This document shows, piece by piece, positions 34,372 through 46,192 of a DNA stretch of 64,000 nucleotides (positions within the stretch are counted from its first letter, which is position 1; the number at the start of each line of letters is the position of its first letter). A program made the position numbers and the translations under genes. The notes below the pieces were generated by a model that had not been told where the DNA came from, did not search any database, and worked only from the letters and a program-made list of their open reading frames with translations. This DNA comes from Phialocephala subalpina (Eukaryota > Ascomycota > Leotiomycetes > Helotiales > Mollisiaceae): the NCBI GenBank assembly GCA_900073065.1, contig FJOG01000023.1, positions 996,179-1,060,178 of the forward strand. The letters run 5' to 3'.

Positions 34372-35454
34372 ATGAAGCTCACAACTCTCACTCCTGCCAT
34401 AATCGCACTCCTTCCAACTGTTGCAGCATGGGGTTCTCTTGGTCATGAGACAGTCGCATATGTCGCATCGAATTTTGTCGCAGCGGAGACAAAAGAATTA
34501 TTCCAGAAACTTTTATACAACGACACCAGTTCTTACCTTGCAAATGTCGCGACATGGGCAGATTCGTTTCGGTATACTGCAGCTGGGAGATTCTCAGCTC
34601 CATTTCATTTCATCGATGCCGAGGACAACCCTCCAACGTCCTGTAGCGTGACGTACTCACGAGATTGTGGTGAGAAAGGATGTGTGGTTGGAGCGATTCA
34701 AAATTATGTGAGTTGTTTCACTGGAGGACAGGAAGGAAGGTGGTTGATGATGATAGACGAGTCAACTTCTTGATACCACGCTGCCTGCGGGAACTCGAAA
34801 TATGGCTGCTAAGGTATGTTTTGAGCGTATGTCGAGTGATATCAAAGGCTGACTTCTAACAGTTTATCGTTCATGTGAGGTTTCCTGGCAAAAGCTATGG
34901 GGTGTTGAACTAAAGCACTTTCACAGTTCGTAGGAGACATTCATCAGCCTCTTCACGACGAGGCCCTCGATATTGGCGGCAACACCGTGCTGGTGACTTT
35001 CGGTGGTGTCAAGACCAACTTGCACCATGTCTGGGACACCAACATGCCAGAGAAATTGATCGGGGGTTACTCTCTGGCGTACGCTGAGAAATGGGCAGAG
35101 ACTCTGACCACAGCAATCACGACTGGGATCTACAGATCCCTGGCAGCTTCATGGCTGGATGGCATCGATCTTGCTGATCCAGTGACCACCTCTCTATCAT
35201 GGGCTGAAGAGGCTAATGCCTTTGTTTGCACTACGGTCTTGCCCAATGGGGTTGAAGCAGTCGCTGATCAGGAGCTGGATGGAGATTATTACACTGCTGC
35301 TGTACCAGTCATTCAGTTGCAGGTTGCGAGAGCGGGTTATAGGTAAGTGCATTGTGGTCTTGGAATTCTCTTAAGCTGACCATTTTATAGATTGGCTCGC
35401 TGGTTGGATCTTATCGCTCAGAGTGTGGCTGCAAAGGAGAAGCCAGAATTGTGA
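34372..35454 (+). CDS. Secreted S1/P1-type zinc nuclease
   Basis: Five exons (34372-34707, 34757-34813, a 12-nt micro-exon 34863-34874, 34927-35342, 35391-35454) give 294 residues. The signal peptide (residues 1-19) ends just before Trp20, which becomes the mature N-terminus, as in P1 nuclease where the terminal amine and Trp carbonyl bind zinc. Other zinc ligands are visible: GHE (His25), TWADS, FHFID, the segment FIVHFVGDIHQPLHDE split by the micro-exon, and NLHHVWD. These cover the three-zinc active site. The family degrades single-stranded DNA and RNA and removes 3'-phosphates outside the cell, often for phosphate or nucleoside scavenging. All residues needed for activity appear intact. 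Confidence 0.93.
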
Positions 35455-36043
35455 GAGACGGTTGACTGTGTCAAGATACCCGCGTTATATCTGTCTGTCG
35501 ATGTAATATGCTCTGTACTCGATCTTGAGGAGTGGTTCACTTCGCCTCCGTTTGGGAGGTAGTCTGGATCTGTAGTTGTGCTTCGATGTTTCCCCCTTTC
35601 CTTTGATCACTCAGATGCCCAAGACTCGACACATGAAGAGTCACAGCAGACTGAGTATTTCATATGGACGATTTGTTTCTTCCTCGCGCCAGGGTAGATT
35701 GCACACTATACCATCAATTTGGAGATCTAGGAGCGTTGAAGACTCGTGCTTCGTTCCCATGAACCGAAAAATAGTCGCGATTGGCAAACCTTCGCATATT
35801 TGTGCTATTGCACAAGCTACGATGTCTCCCAAGAATTTGATCCTTGCAGAGGGTTCAGAGTCTGAGTGGACAATACTCAAGTCACACCGAAGAATCCCAG
35901 TGACGCCTTTGCGGAAAGAGAGAAAAACTCACATTCAGGTCTCACCACTGTATGTGACGATGGTAAAAGAATTTCGAATTGATCTATCCAAGAGGTCTAC
36001 GCTTAAGTACAGCAACAATACAGGGCGCCACCCTCTGTTCTAA
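35455..36043. other. Intergenic between convergent nuclease and amidotransferase genes
   Basis: Contains the two 3' flanks. A ~150-codon frame on the plus strand (35576-36043) has no recognisable features and is not called. Confidence 0.5.
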
Positions 36044-36855
36044 TCAGTCCTCGAGCAGAAAATTCAAAAATGCCTGTGCGATGAGTACTCCATCATGGTA
36101 CTTATCGGCCCTACTCGTCCCGTCTTCATACATCTCCTTATTGAACAACCCATTTGCATGCCTCGCCTTCAAGATCTCCATCATTATATCCTGATTAAAC
36201 TCTGGATGACCTTGGACCGTAATCAACCTCTTAGCAATGTACATGCTGTGCACTTTACACCTTTCTGTGGACGCCAAATTCTCGACTCCCTCAGGATACT
36301 CGAAGACAACGTCTCGGTGCATCTGATGCACTGCCTATTCTCTCGTCAATCCCAGATCTCTTTCGACTTTTCAAGAAGAAGTTGACTCACCAAAGCAGTC
36401 TTCCCAAAGATCTCTTGCCCCCTCTTCGTCAAATCCACAGCCGTAACACTCGCTTCCCACGCCTCCATCCTCCCCAACTTAACCCCCATCGCCCTCCCCA
36501 CAATCTGATGTCCAAAACACACCCCAATAATCCTCACCCTCCTCTGCTCCAAGACCTTCTTCGTAAAATCCACCAACTTCACTATCCATGGATCATCATC
36601 ATACGCGGTGAATTTCGACCCCGTGATCAATATCGCATCGATATTCTCGAGCACAGGGTACTTGCCCCCATTAACGACATCCCAGCCTGAGATCTCGAGT
36701 CCTTCTCTTGATGAGAGGCCCGGATATCGGAGGGCGTCTGCGGCACTGTTGAGGAGTGTGCTGAAGATTCGGGGGTAGGTGCCGAAGCGGGAGGCTAGGG
36801 GTTGCATTGGAATGTCGCATTCTAGGACTGCTATTCGTAGTGGCAATTTAGGCAT
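36044..36855 (-). CDS. Class I glutamine amidotransferase-like protein
   Basis: Two exons (36855-36391 and 36334-36044) give 251 residues. The sequence opens LPLRIAVLECD and has the nucleophile elbow IIGVCFGHQIVGRAMG (Cys ~111) and the catalytic His-Glu in ITVQGHPEF. An AVHQMHRD segment sits between them, as in stand-alone GATase1 proteins such as yeast YLR126C. These enzymes can release ammonia from glutamine or act as gamma-glutamyl hydrolases or peptidases; the natural substrate is unknown. No fused synthetase domain is present. The intron donor is GTGAGT and the acceptor AATAG; frame is kept. Confidence 0.92.
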
Positions 36856-37727
36856 CTTGGGCAGATTTGAATAGATAGTTAAGCAGCTTTAGAAATAGAG
36901 GAGAGGAGACTGGAGAAAGCTTTCGCGATGAGAACATCCAGAGTAAAATGAGGTTTGCAAAAATGGGGGCATTCGGGGAAGCCGAAAACGGAAGATATGG
37001 CAAATGTTACACGACTCAGCGATACACAAATTCACTTTGTTCACACTTGGATCCAACTTTTGAAACTCAAATTTTATATATCGAAACTGTCTGATCCCAT
37101 AATGCACGTCCGACGATGAAAACACTTTTTGATATCTGCATCCTGCACGTGATAGTGACGTGCAGGCTTCGACTTCCTCGCAGTAACGACTGCATGGGGG
37201 AGACGCGTGGCCAGCAGCCGAAAGGAGGTGTGACAACAGACGAAACCCATCCAGAAACACGAATCTAATCTTTCGACTTGCTCTCTGCCCTGAGGCTTAA
37301 GAATGAATTTGCGCAGTCCCACAGCTCTGGCCTCGAGAGGCCACGAAGCTGAGCGTCATGGCCTGATAGCGTTAGCTAATCGGGACCGATATGAGGCCCA
37401 TGATACTGTGTTTTGTTCTGTGCTCCTTTTCTCTGTGCTTCCTTTCTTATTGTGTCTCAACGTGCTCTTCTCTGGTCATTCTTGTTCGAGACAAGTTGCA
37501 TATATAACTCTTTCTATTTTACTGCTATCTCCCTGTCCGTTCATCTGCTTAATATTGCATTCCCGCAGATATGTGAGCAAGGATCCATCAGACAGGTCTA
37601 TCGACGTTTCAACGACTCGATGTCTCGATTCAGATCAACGATCTTCCCTGGACTTTGATCGCATAGACGGTTTTTGGCATCTGCGATTTTATTTCTCATT
37701 GCCCCATTCTACAAGAGTACATGTACT
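36856..37727. other. Divergent promoter/leader region, amidotransferase and MFS genes
   Basis: Open frames run into the MFS start but lack conserved features. The segment 37380-37727 is T/C-rich and probably the 5' leader of the transporter. Confidence 0.5.
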
Positions 37728-39876
37728 ATGGCTGCGGAGGGTTTACCACAAGACTGCCATGGTCCTGGTCGTGGCGTCAACGAACGGGCACCACTCCTCT
37801 ATCCAATTCCGGAGGAACAAAACCACAGCACTTCATCCTCTTTCGGCGACTCGACTCTACGGGATGAGGAAACGTCCGAAAGCGATATCGATCATGTCGA
37901 GTTCGACAACTTCCTCGCACGAGCACAATCCATCAGCCACGGTACGGAACCAGAAGCCCAGGGTATCCTACGTGGTCAACGGAGATACAACGTTGGCCAA
38001 CGAAGGTCTGTAGCAGAGAGCTACAGAAGCAGGAAACGACATTCGATAGAAAGTATCGACCCAATATATCGAGCTAGTATCGACGAGGAAACGGATACCG
38101 AGGAAATAATATACCACAGATCCCGATATCTGGCCGGTGTCAGCGAGCCGCAATTTTGGCTGATCTTTGCTAGCCTCACAATTTCCTATTTCGTCTCATG
38201 CTTTGACGGGACGATTATGGTGTCCAGCCGTCCAGTCATCACTTCCTATTTCCATAGCGCGAACAGTGCTTCGTGGCTCTCTACTGTTTTCCTGCTGACC
38301 TCTACCGCTATACAACCCCTCTTTGGACGACTATCGGATGCTGTGGGCAGGAAGTACCCGTATATAGGGACTGTGGCTATATTTCTTGTTGGGACGATAT
38401 GGTGTGCCTTAGCCGGGAACATTACGAGCTTTATTGTAGCGAGGGCCTTCTGCGGACTTGGTGCTGGTGGGATGATGGCCACAGGTGCGATCATTATGAG
38501 TGATCGTATGTATAAATCCCGCCCTGATTCTACCATTTCGTAGGGAGTCGAGCTCCCGAAGAGCTCGGCTCCTCAGCATCCTGTGAAACCACTTACTAAC
38601 TTCTTGCAGTGGTGCCGATTGATATCCGAGGCGCCTATCAGTCATACATGAATGTGGTATTTGGGGTTGGTGCAGCGTCCGGTGCTGCTTTGGGGGGTGC
38701 GATAGCTGACGGTTGGGGCTGGCAATGGGAATTCTGGATTCAGTTGCCATTTCTGGTTGTCTGTCTTTGCCTCGCACTTTGGACAATTCCAAACGAATTA
38801 GGCATCGCAAATAACGTAGAGAAGAGTTTGTGGGAGGCGATGAAAACATTTGACTACATGGGTTCGTTACTACTCACAACTGCAATCACTTTTCTCATTC
38901 TTGGACTGGTTAGTATTCCTGTCCCTCGTACCAAGAGTCACTACTAACTTCCAAATAGAACCTTGGCGGGAACGTTTTCGAGTGGTCACATCCATTCATC
39001 ATCTCATCCCTCATAATTTTTGCCATCAGCTTTCCACTCTTTCTCTGGGTCGAGACGACAGTAAAACTTCCAATAATGCCCATCAACCTCATCAGACGAA
39101 ACCCTCGAGCTGGTCTCATCCTATCCAACACCATCGGCGCAATCTGCGTCAACGCCATAACATTCAACCTTCCCCTATACTTCCAAGCCGTCTTACTAGA
39201 ATCCGCCACAACATCCGGTCTCCGACTCATCATCCCAACCATCGTTGCATCGATCATCGGATTCGCAACAGGTTTTTTAATAACATGGACAAAACGCCTC
39301 AAATGGCTTCTCGTCGCAGGCTGTCTCTTCCTACTACTGGGCAGTATTGCGCTCTCGGTCGTGCATCGAGGATTGCCGACTTGGTTGTACATTATGTGTA
39401 TCATCCCCTCAAGTATCGGACAGGGTTTCATGATGCCAGCTACGTTCATGGCTGTACTCGTTGTTTCTGAGCAAGCGGAACAAGCTGTTGTGACGAGCAT
39501 GCTTATGTTGTGGAAATCTCTAGGGTTTATATTGGGTGTTGCGATGAGTAGTTTGGTTTTGCAGAATACGCTTATTTGGAATTTGGATAGGAGTGTTACT
39601 GGGCCTAATAAAGATCCTGTAAGTGACTCGGTCGCCCCCTAGGGAATCTCTTTCTATCCCAGGGCAAGGGAGTTGACCTTATCTTAGATTATACGCCAAG
39701 TCAGAGAATCTATCCAAGCGATCGCAGACCTCGATCCTGTCGCGCGCGAGCAGGTCATCAACGCCTATTCAGCTTCCCTGGGAGCGACATTCATCCTCGC
39801 CGCTGTGCTGGCGCTCATCACTGTCTTAATCACGATCCCGTTGAAAGTACCTAGACTTGGGCATAGAAAGGGGTAG
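37728..39876 (+). CDS. MFS transporter, DHA2-type (vacuolar basic amino acid transporter/Fnx1-like)
   Basis: Four exons (37728-38505, 38610-38908, 38959-39618, 39688-39876) give 641 residues. A long hydrophilic N-terminus (~130 residues, Ser/Glu/Arg-rich) precedes a predicted 12-14 helix membrane domain. Motif A is PLFGRLSDAVGRKYPYIG; the drug/proton antiporter motif C region reads GVGAASGAALGGAIADGWGWQWEFWIQLP. The stretch FCGLGAGGMMATGAIIMSDLVPIDIRGAYQ is characteristic of the fungal Vba/Fnx1 group that loads basic amino acids or drugs into the vacuole by proton exchange. Substrate is inferred from family only; a plasma-membrane drug efflux role cannot be excluded. Introns are GT..AG and preserve the helices. 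Confidence 0.92.
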
Positions 39877-40493
39877 GCATTCAAGTGCAAGTGTATATAT
39901 ATAATGTTACATTGTTAGGAAAATGAACATGATGATTTCGTACTTTGCCGTGCATTCAATCTCCAAGCCTTGTTTAGACATTCTCGTCCAGTAAAAGTCC
40001 AGCCTGGGTTTGGACGTTGATTCGGCACACTTGTAATAATGTCAAAATACTAGCTCGGACAATGTTCTCTTTCGGCTTGACATCCGGAATCCAGGTCGGG
40101 CATCACCATTCTTCGTTAGGCTAACCTAACGTCTCTGCCTCATCTTTGACAGTACGGACGTTTTGGAACTCACATGCCCCAGGGTCACCTCCTCACGAGA
40201 CCGAGCACCAACATGTACGGAATCTACATCACATTACTAAATACAACTCCAGCAATGTCTAAAATCATCTATACTCCCCTCTCGTCTCCCTGTTCCACTT
40301 CTCTGCCTCAATATGAATGATGCTGAACCAATGAACGCCCGCTAAATGCAATGCTTTCCGGGTCCGTAGACACATCGGATACCGTGCCCACGAACCGAAT
40401 GCTAACCGCCTTCCAATATGAAGTCCTGTATTTACCTGACCATGCTAAATTCCTAGAGCGCCTTTCAATGCCGCTGTAGTCAATCCGATTCCC
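39877..40493. other. Intergenic between convergent MFS and GPCR genes
   Basis: 3' flanks of both genes; nothing else recognised. Confidence 0.6.
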
Positions 40494-42605
40494 TCATTTC
40501 TTTCCCATCCATGCACTTGGACTTTGTGCCGTTTCCGTCTCTGTCAGATCATTATGAACAATAGTATCTGTGGAGGTATCTCCCCCATCTTCCCAAGAGA
40601 TCGTCCTCAGTGCTGGTGGATCTCGTAGTGTTGTGTCGTCGGATAGTGCTTCTTCTATTCCAGGAGACACTACATCTTCCATTGGATTCGAAACCTCCTC
40701 ACTGACAGGGCTCATAGCACCATCCACACCAGCACTCTCCCACCAGCTCCTTCCCCCTCGTCGTGGACTTTCTCCGGCAGTAGCACTCAAATCCGTCAGA
40801 GTTCTCCGTTGGGCTAGCTCTTCATCGCGTCTCTGATACGCTGCTCTGGCTTCTCTCACCATCTCTTCCCTCGTTTTCCCAGGCCCATGAGTCCCTCTGG
40901 GCTTTCCCATGCCACCCCATCCCGACCAGAGCTTCAGACTGGCCCAAAAACTACCATCAGTCCCCGGGATCTGTCGCCATGGCTTTTCTCGGGTAGAGAA
41001 TAGCCAGCAATCGACTGCTGCTTGGCAGCTTATGCAGACCGTAGTCACGCAGGTTAGTCCAAATGGGGGGTTCGTGGCGAATCTATCGTCGTATTGCAAA
41101 ACGTGCGAGGCAAAAGGCAGAATCCACATCCCAATATATACCAAAGGGTAGATGAATAGGAAACGGAGTTGACGTCGAATCTTATCCCGCGTGCGAATCA
41201 TTTCGGCCTCTGCGAATGTCTGTCCCCGGGAGTTAAGAAGCTGTAATTGCGAAATAGGAGTAGGGGTGTTTGAAGAGTCAGGATGGTTTCGCAATATGGC
41301 GAAGATATCCACAATCGAATGCTTTCCGCTAGAGCTCCCGCTCAGATTGTGAGGCGAAAACCTGCGCACGAATCCGTCTCGCCAGGATGTTGCTCGAGAA
41401 GTAAGAGCGGCATTGGCATCCTCTGAACCCCCAGGTCTAGGCGTTATTGGTTGAGGCGAGGTTGGTGGTAGTGGGCGAGGCGTTGATGGCCCGATAAAGG
41501 AGTCAACGTCAACATCGTTCGACGACTCGGAAGGAGGTGAAGGTGGTAACCCATTGCCAGCTGAGAAACTTCCCCAAATGAATCGATGTGCTCCCACTCT
41601 TGAAGATTTCGGAGGGCTATCTGATTCTATGGTCGATATAGAAGGTTTCCTACCCCCATTGTCTGCCGTTGAGCTTTGTCTCGATTCCGGGATCAAGCCG
41701 TGAGAGATCAGTGTTGGTGTAGGTGGTACAGTGCGCTTAGCAGATCGTTGTGCCCCGCCTGCAGTGCTTGTGGGTTTCGCTGTCCCTGAATGTGCCCCTC
41801 CATCTTTAGAGAAGCCGTTGAACTTGTATCGTACATAGTAATATATAGACGCGTATATACCGAGTATGAAAATGAAAATGATATAACGAGGGATCCATGC
41901 CAGTGCCAACCGATACCAGAAAGGCCGTACTGGAAGATAGCAATAAGTTCCGTCGGCAATATACGCTTCCTGGTTATTGATAAATGCGAGGGAAGCACTG
42001 AGGACGGGGAGGATGATCCAGAGTGTGTATGCTATATGGCGATATGGAAACAGTCCTCCTTCGCCGCTGGAGGATCTCGGACGGAATATATATAGGGCGG
42101 TATGGATAGCGATCATGAGTACAGCAAAGTCTGAATCATGTTAGGTCTGATCAACAAGATATAGGGTACCAAGACCGACCTGATGCCTCAATACCCAAGG
42201 ACAGGAAGAAGCCACTGACTTGGCAGAAAGTGGAGCTGTCAGGAACGGGGCCTCGAGCAAAGACGACAATTGGGTATATCATAAACCAGAGAGCTTTAAA
42301 CATGTCACTCTGAATCAACAACATTATGAGACTGCAAGGAGTTAGTACCGATACTACATGTCGACGTAGTGGCGGAGTGATGCTTACTCATGTCTGAAAG
42401 TCCTCCGCATTTTGATGAACCAGAGAAAGGCGAGCATGGCAGATGCTACACTGATGGCCGAGAAGATCAAGGCCAAGATTTGCAGTATATTTCCTTGCGA
42501 CGGCGACAGGGAGGGAGCGGTGCTTGTATTGTTTCCGCCGAGGCCTCTCGACTCGAGACGAAGATCGTGCACTGCATTCACCATACCGGACGAAAAGGGT
42601 GCCAT
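40494..42605 (-). CDS. Git3/Gpr1-like G-protein-coupled receptor (glucose/cAMP-type)
   Basis: Three exons (42605-42388, 42331-42180, 42130-40494) give 668 residues. After a short extracellular N-terminus with an NNTS glycosylation site come TM1 (ILQILALIFSAISVASAMLAFLWF), TM2 (LIMLLIQSDMFKALWFMIYPIVVF), TM3 (CQVSGFFLSLGIEASDFAVLMIAIHTALYIF) and TM4-TM5. A very long third cytoplasmic loop of ~200 Ser/Pro-rich residues follows. TM6-TM7 with the Git3 C-terminal motif (RDKIRRQLRFLFIYPLVYIGMWILPF, CVSCQ-type TM7, DCWLFSTREKPWR) comes next, and then a long acidic tail. The order and loop sizes match fungal class III (Git3/Gpr1/GPR-4) receptors upstream of adenylate cyclase. The ligand (glucose, amino acids or another) is not deducible. 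Looks intact. Confidence 0.9.
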
Positions 42606-44649
42606 TGCGACGCGGACGACAGCCGGGATTCAAGTTTGTCGCAAGATTAGGAGATGAAAAATTGAAAACTGTGTGATTGATTCCTTCCCACTTCGTAGCA
42701 CCAACATGATCGAAAGTTCGTCTACCCCCAGTTGTGGCTGCCGAATGCGGTAGGATGTTGACTTGAAAGATTTTCGAGACCTCCAGTAATTCCTTTCCTG
42801 AGAAGACGATTTCCTAGGCGATATATCGAGAATTCATGTGAGGAGCTCGTCCAATTCCCTTGAAGCGGTGCGATTGTTGAGTTGAGGCGTCCGTGACCTT
42901 TTTGGTGACGACGTTGGCCGCCGGCGGTGAGTTCGGCACAGCCTTGCGGACTACGTGGTGGTGGAGTCGACCAGAGCTAACCTTACTGTACTGTCGTGTG
43001 GGGGGATCTGAACTTCTGAAGCGCCCAGTCTCTGCCGGTGAACTTGAGGATCTGGGGCGTGAATAACCTCGACTCGTCGTCTGTGGTGATTCTGTGAGGA
43101 TGTTGCTTGGAGAAGAGTGAGGGTGAGGTCGGAGGGAAGAAGGATCTGAGGTGATCAGGCACAGTACAGTAACCTTCCAGTACAGGAGGGGAAAAGGACT
43201 CGAGTCGTCTCGACTCGACTGTATGGATCCGCGTCGGCAGTCAATAATGGGCACTAATGGATCTTCCCTAATATCGATCCTCAGAGAATTTTCACCACCC
43301 ACTCTCAGTCTCCCACACAGCCAGCGTGACGCCTGGCACCGACTGAATGACCCGCCAATCGTTCCACGGGTGGCATGCCAGCCCTCTGTGCAGAGAAAAC
43401 GCGATACCGAATAATTGGGGCAATGGGGGTGCGGGTGCAGCCCCAAAAAGCCATTTTCAGCACACTTTTCCAGCCAGCCAGCACACACCGCAAAGCAGGA
43501 TTTTTCACCCCTGAGATGTTGATGCTGGTGACGATTTGTACGAAGTAAATCTCCGAAGCTCGGGGCAGTTGCTGTCTCACCCACACCTCGTCGTACCCGA
43601 GATACTGGGTCAGAATCATCACCAAAACTCAATGCTTGCGGGGATCCGAACGCAGAGCACGACCACGCGCACGCGATACCTACCCGTGGAACAATGCGTT
43701 TACTTGACCTCAGAGTGCCCAAAGTGTACAAGAACGCTCTTGTCCCACGATGCCTGGAGCATTTGTGGGGGCGTGCAACTGACCGCTCCGACAGCCTCAT
43801 GATGGATGGATGGATGACATGAGCCATTTACAGACCTCCCCGAAGAATCTGCAAAATAACTCACCTGATCTGGGCAACCGGAGAGTTCAAGCCTCGTGCG
43901 GCACGCGAGCCGAAACTCTGCTTCTGCTTTTGCGATAGTGTGCATCTTTCCAATCGGGTGTGAACGCATTATATATTTCTTTACTACACTCCGAACATTT
44001 GGCCAGTGCTGGTTGGAGAAGGCCTGGCTGTCTCTCGCCGTCTGTTGAACCACGAACTAAGCGAGATCTCCAAGACACCCACGCACGAATTTCTGCTTTC
44101 TGCATGGCATCATAACCTGGCCAGGATGCTGCATTGTGTCTAAGATGTAACGGTTGAGCCAGTCAGAATCCACCCCACAGTTGATCCAGGTGTCCTTCAA
44201 TGTCATCATCATTTCCAGTGTCCTGTATTAATCGTGTTGATGGCAAGACTTTGTTCTTGTAGAAGGCGTCGAAGTTTCGGCAAGAGAACTGGACATATTT
44301 CCAGGGGACCTGCTTCTTTCCTTGTCATTCATTCGCTTCTACGTCTCATATCGCGAGCGTGAACGCCATGGACTCGAGATTGTCTGCTCGATGTCTGTCC
44401 CTATCAGGATATCTTCCATCCGCTGAGAGCCTGCTCTCCATCTTCTGTTATGTTGCTTCTTGTACACATACGAATGCCTTCTTGTGTAATCTCCAAGTCG
44501 TGGGGACGGGTCAGGACTCGATGCTCCCCAATATACTTGGGAGACATCGTGTAAAAAAAGGCTTGCAGGCAGACGCTAAGGTACAGATCTAGTCAAAATC
44601 GCCGAGTATGATTCGTTGCCTCCATGGTATCTACAGTCGGAATAGTATC
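42606..44649. other. Long GPCR upstream region, no gene recognised
   Basis: About 2 kb without a supported gene. The minus strand has a 337-codon open frame (42814-43827), but its composition (many Arg, Ser, His, Cys), overlapping frames and lack of any domain suggest chance within a long 5' leader or promoter of the receptor gene. Confidence 0.5.
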
Positions 44650-45168
44650 GTCAACGGCAAGATGAAGACTAAAAAATCTGTGCAAGAATAGCAGGTGTGA
44701 GGGCTAGCTACTGTACTTACGTGCAGGCTAAGACGACCACAGTGACAAAGATTATGCCTTCGAGCGCAACGACCATCATGAGAGTGGTTGCAGTGGTGTG
44801 GAGCATGCCAGATCCTGTTGACATCACCCGTCGAGTCAGAATAAGGAGAGAGATCTCGGTGCACGAGACCGCAATGGCAAACGAGCATTCCATGACCACG
44901 GTCGACTTGAGGCCGAGTGTCACCAGCTTGATGGGAATGTCCCAGGCATGTCGGCTCCATCCCGAACAGCGAGACCGGTGAGAACAGCACAAATCGTTGT
45001 CGGAATAATGGCCGCAAACAAAAATAAGTCATCCGTGCCGAAAGATTTGGACAGCCGAAGACGAGTGAAGATGCGAAGGGAGACCATAAATAATGCAATT
45101 GGAAATAGGATGCATATTATGATCAGAAGTTCAGAGCCTCTGGTGTCTGACGGATTCGTGTAGTTTGG
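44650..45168 (-). pseudogene. Relic of a PTH11-type GPCR
   Basis: On the minus strand the segment near 45168-44966 encodes NYTNPSDTRGSELLI..., a first TM, then SLRIFTRLRLSKSFGTDDLFLFAAIIP, the hallmark TM1-TM2 junction of fungal PTH11-like receptors. A one-base shift near 44958-44966 moves the frame, which then continues HAWDIPIKLVTLGLKSTVVMECSFAIAVSCTEISLLILTRR (TM3) and a further TM ending at about 44718. A GTAAGT donor and a short hydrophobic piece (DFLVFILPLTILF) follow. TM5-TM7 and the cytoplasmic tail are missing and there is no clear start. I read it as a truncated, frameshifted copy; a sequencing error could explain the shift but not the missing C-terminal half. Confidence 0.65.
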
Positions 45169-46192
45169 AGCTGGTCAGGAAAGCAGGACTTCGATAGGAG
45201 GAAGTTGCATGCTGAGTAAATGCAATCATCTCCAGACGGTTCACAACGAGGGGACGAGCCTCCTAAAAAGGCACCGGCATCTGAATTGTTTTTACGTGAC
45301 CGTCTTTTCAGAGGAGGGAGTATTGCCTCCGAATAACAAGGCACTCCTAAACCTGCACCTTGGCGTCATGAGAACTGAGGAGATCCGGGGAAAGCTAATC
45401 TGTCGAACTGAGCCATCATTCCATTCCTCAATATCTGCAGCCCCGGCTGGGAAATGAGGATCTGCACATATCCAGACCCAATATCCAGGTTGATGGATCA
45501 GATGAAGATAGAGAATGTTGGAAAGAAGCACTCCGGCATACTTGTGTGATGGACAATGGCCAACAGTGTCGTGGCTTTTTCGAAGTCCAACATTGTTAGA
45601 AACTATGTGGACTTTGACGGGATGAGGAGAAAACAGCTCTCTTCCATTTCCATGCTGTGTGGGTGGCAAAGGGGGTGCATTCGGAAAGGAGGTTGGCAAG
45701 GCCAAAACACAGAGCTCGTACGGAGGTACATAGACAAAATACGACCCAGACAATCCAAACATCAGGAACGCGACAAAAGCTATAAATAAGAAACATGGCA
45801 TAGGACTATGGCATCTTATCACCATTTGCCTCTAGACATCGTGATACTTTCGGCTCACTTTCATATAATCGTGAGGATCAGACATATCTTGACTATAGAT
45901 CTTTGACATTTCACAAGAGGGACTGGGATCCTTTAAGTCCAACGTGACGAATGAGTAGGAAAGAGTGAAGCTCCACATCCAATTGAAGGAAGCACCTAGC
46001 AAAGACGTTTTTGGATGTTGATGAAGAAGTTATTTTCGCCTGAGTTTGGACCTTCATAGGGGCTCGCTTCAGGGGTGACGTCAGGGCTACTCGCCTTTTG
46101 TTCCAACGCGTCGCGAGATTTGTGCTCCTCCGAAGATTGGGGACAACGACGAGTGCTGGCTGCTCGCAGATCCAACTGCAATCAAAATCAAA
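45169..46192. other. Intergenic, possibly more receptor debris
   Basis: A 178-codon minus-strand frame (45292-45825) starts with a hydrophobic stretch but shows no family signature. The last ~200 bases form the ppx1 promoter. Confidence 0.45.

Noticed and set aside
35576..36043. 155-codon plus-strand frame
   Set aside because: Between two convergent genes, no domain, likely 3' UTR sequence.
42814..43827. 337-codon open frame on the minus strand
   Set aside because: Lies directly upstream of the GPCR gene on the same strand, has low-complexity Arg/Ser/His-rich composition and no recognisable fold; more likely leader or chance.
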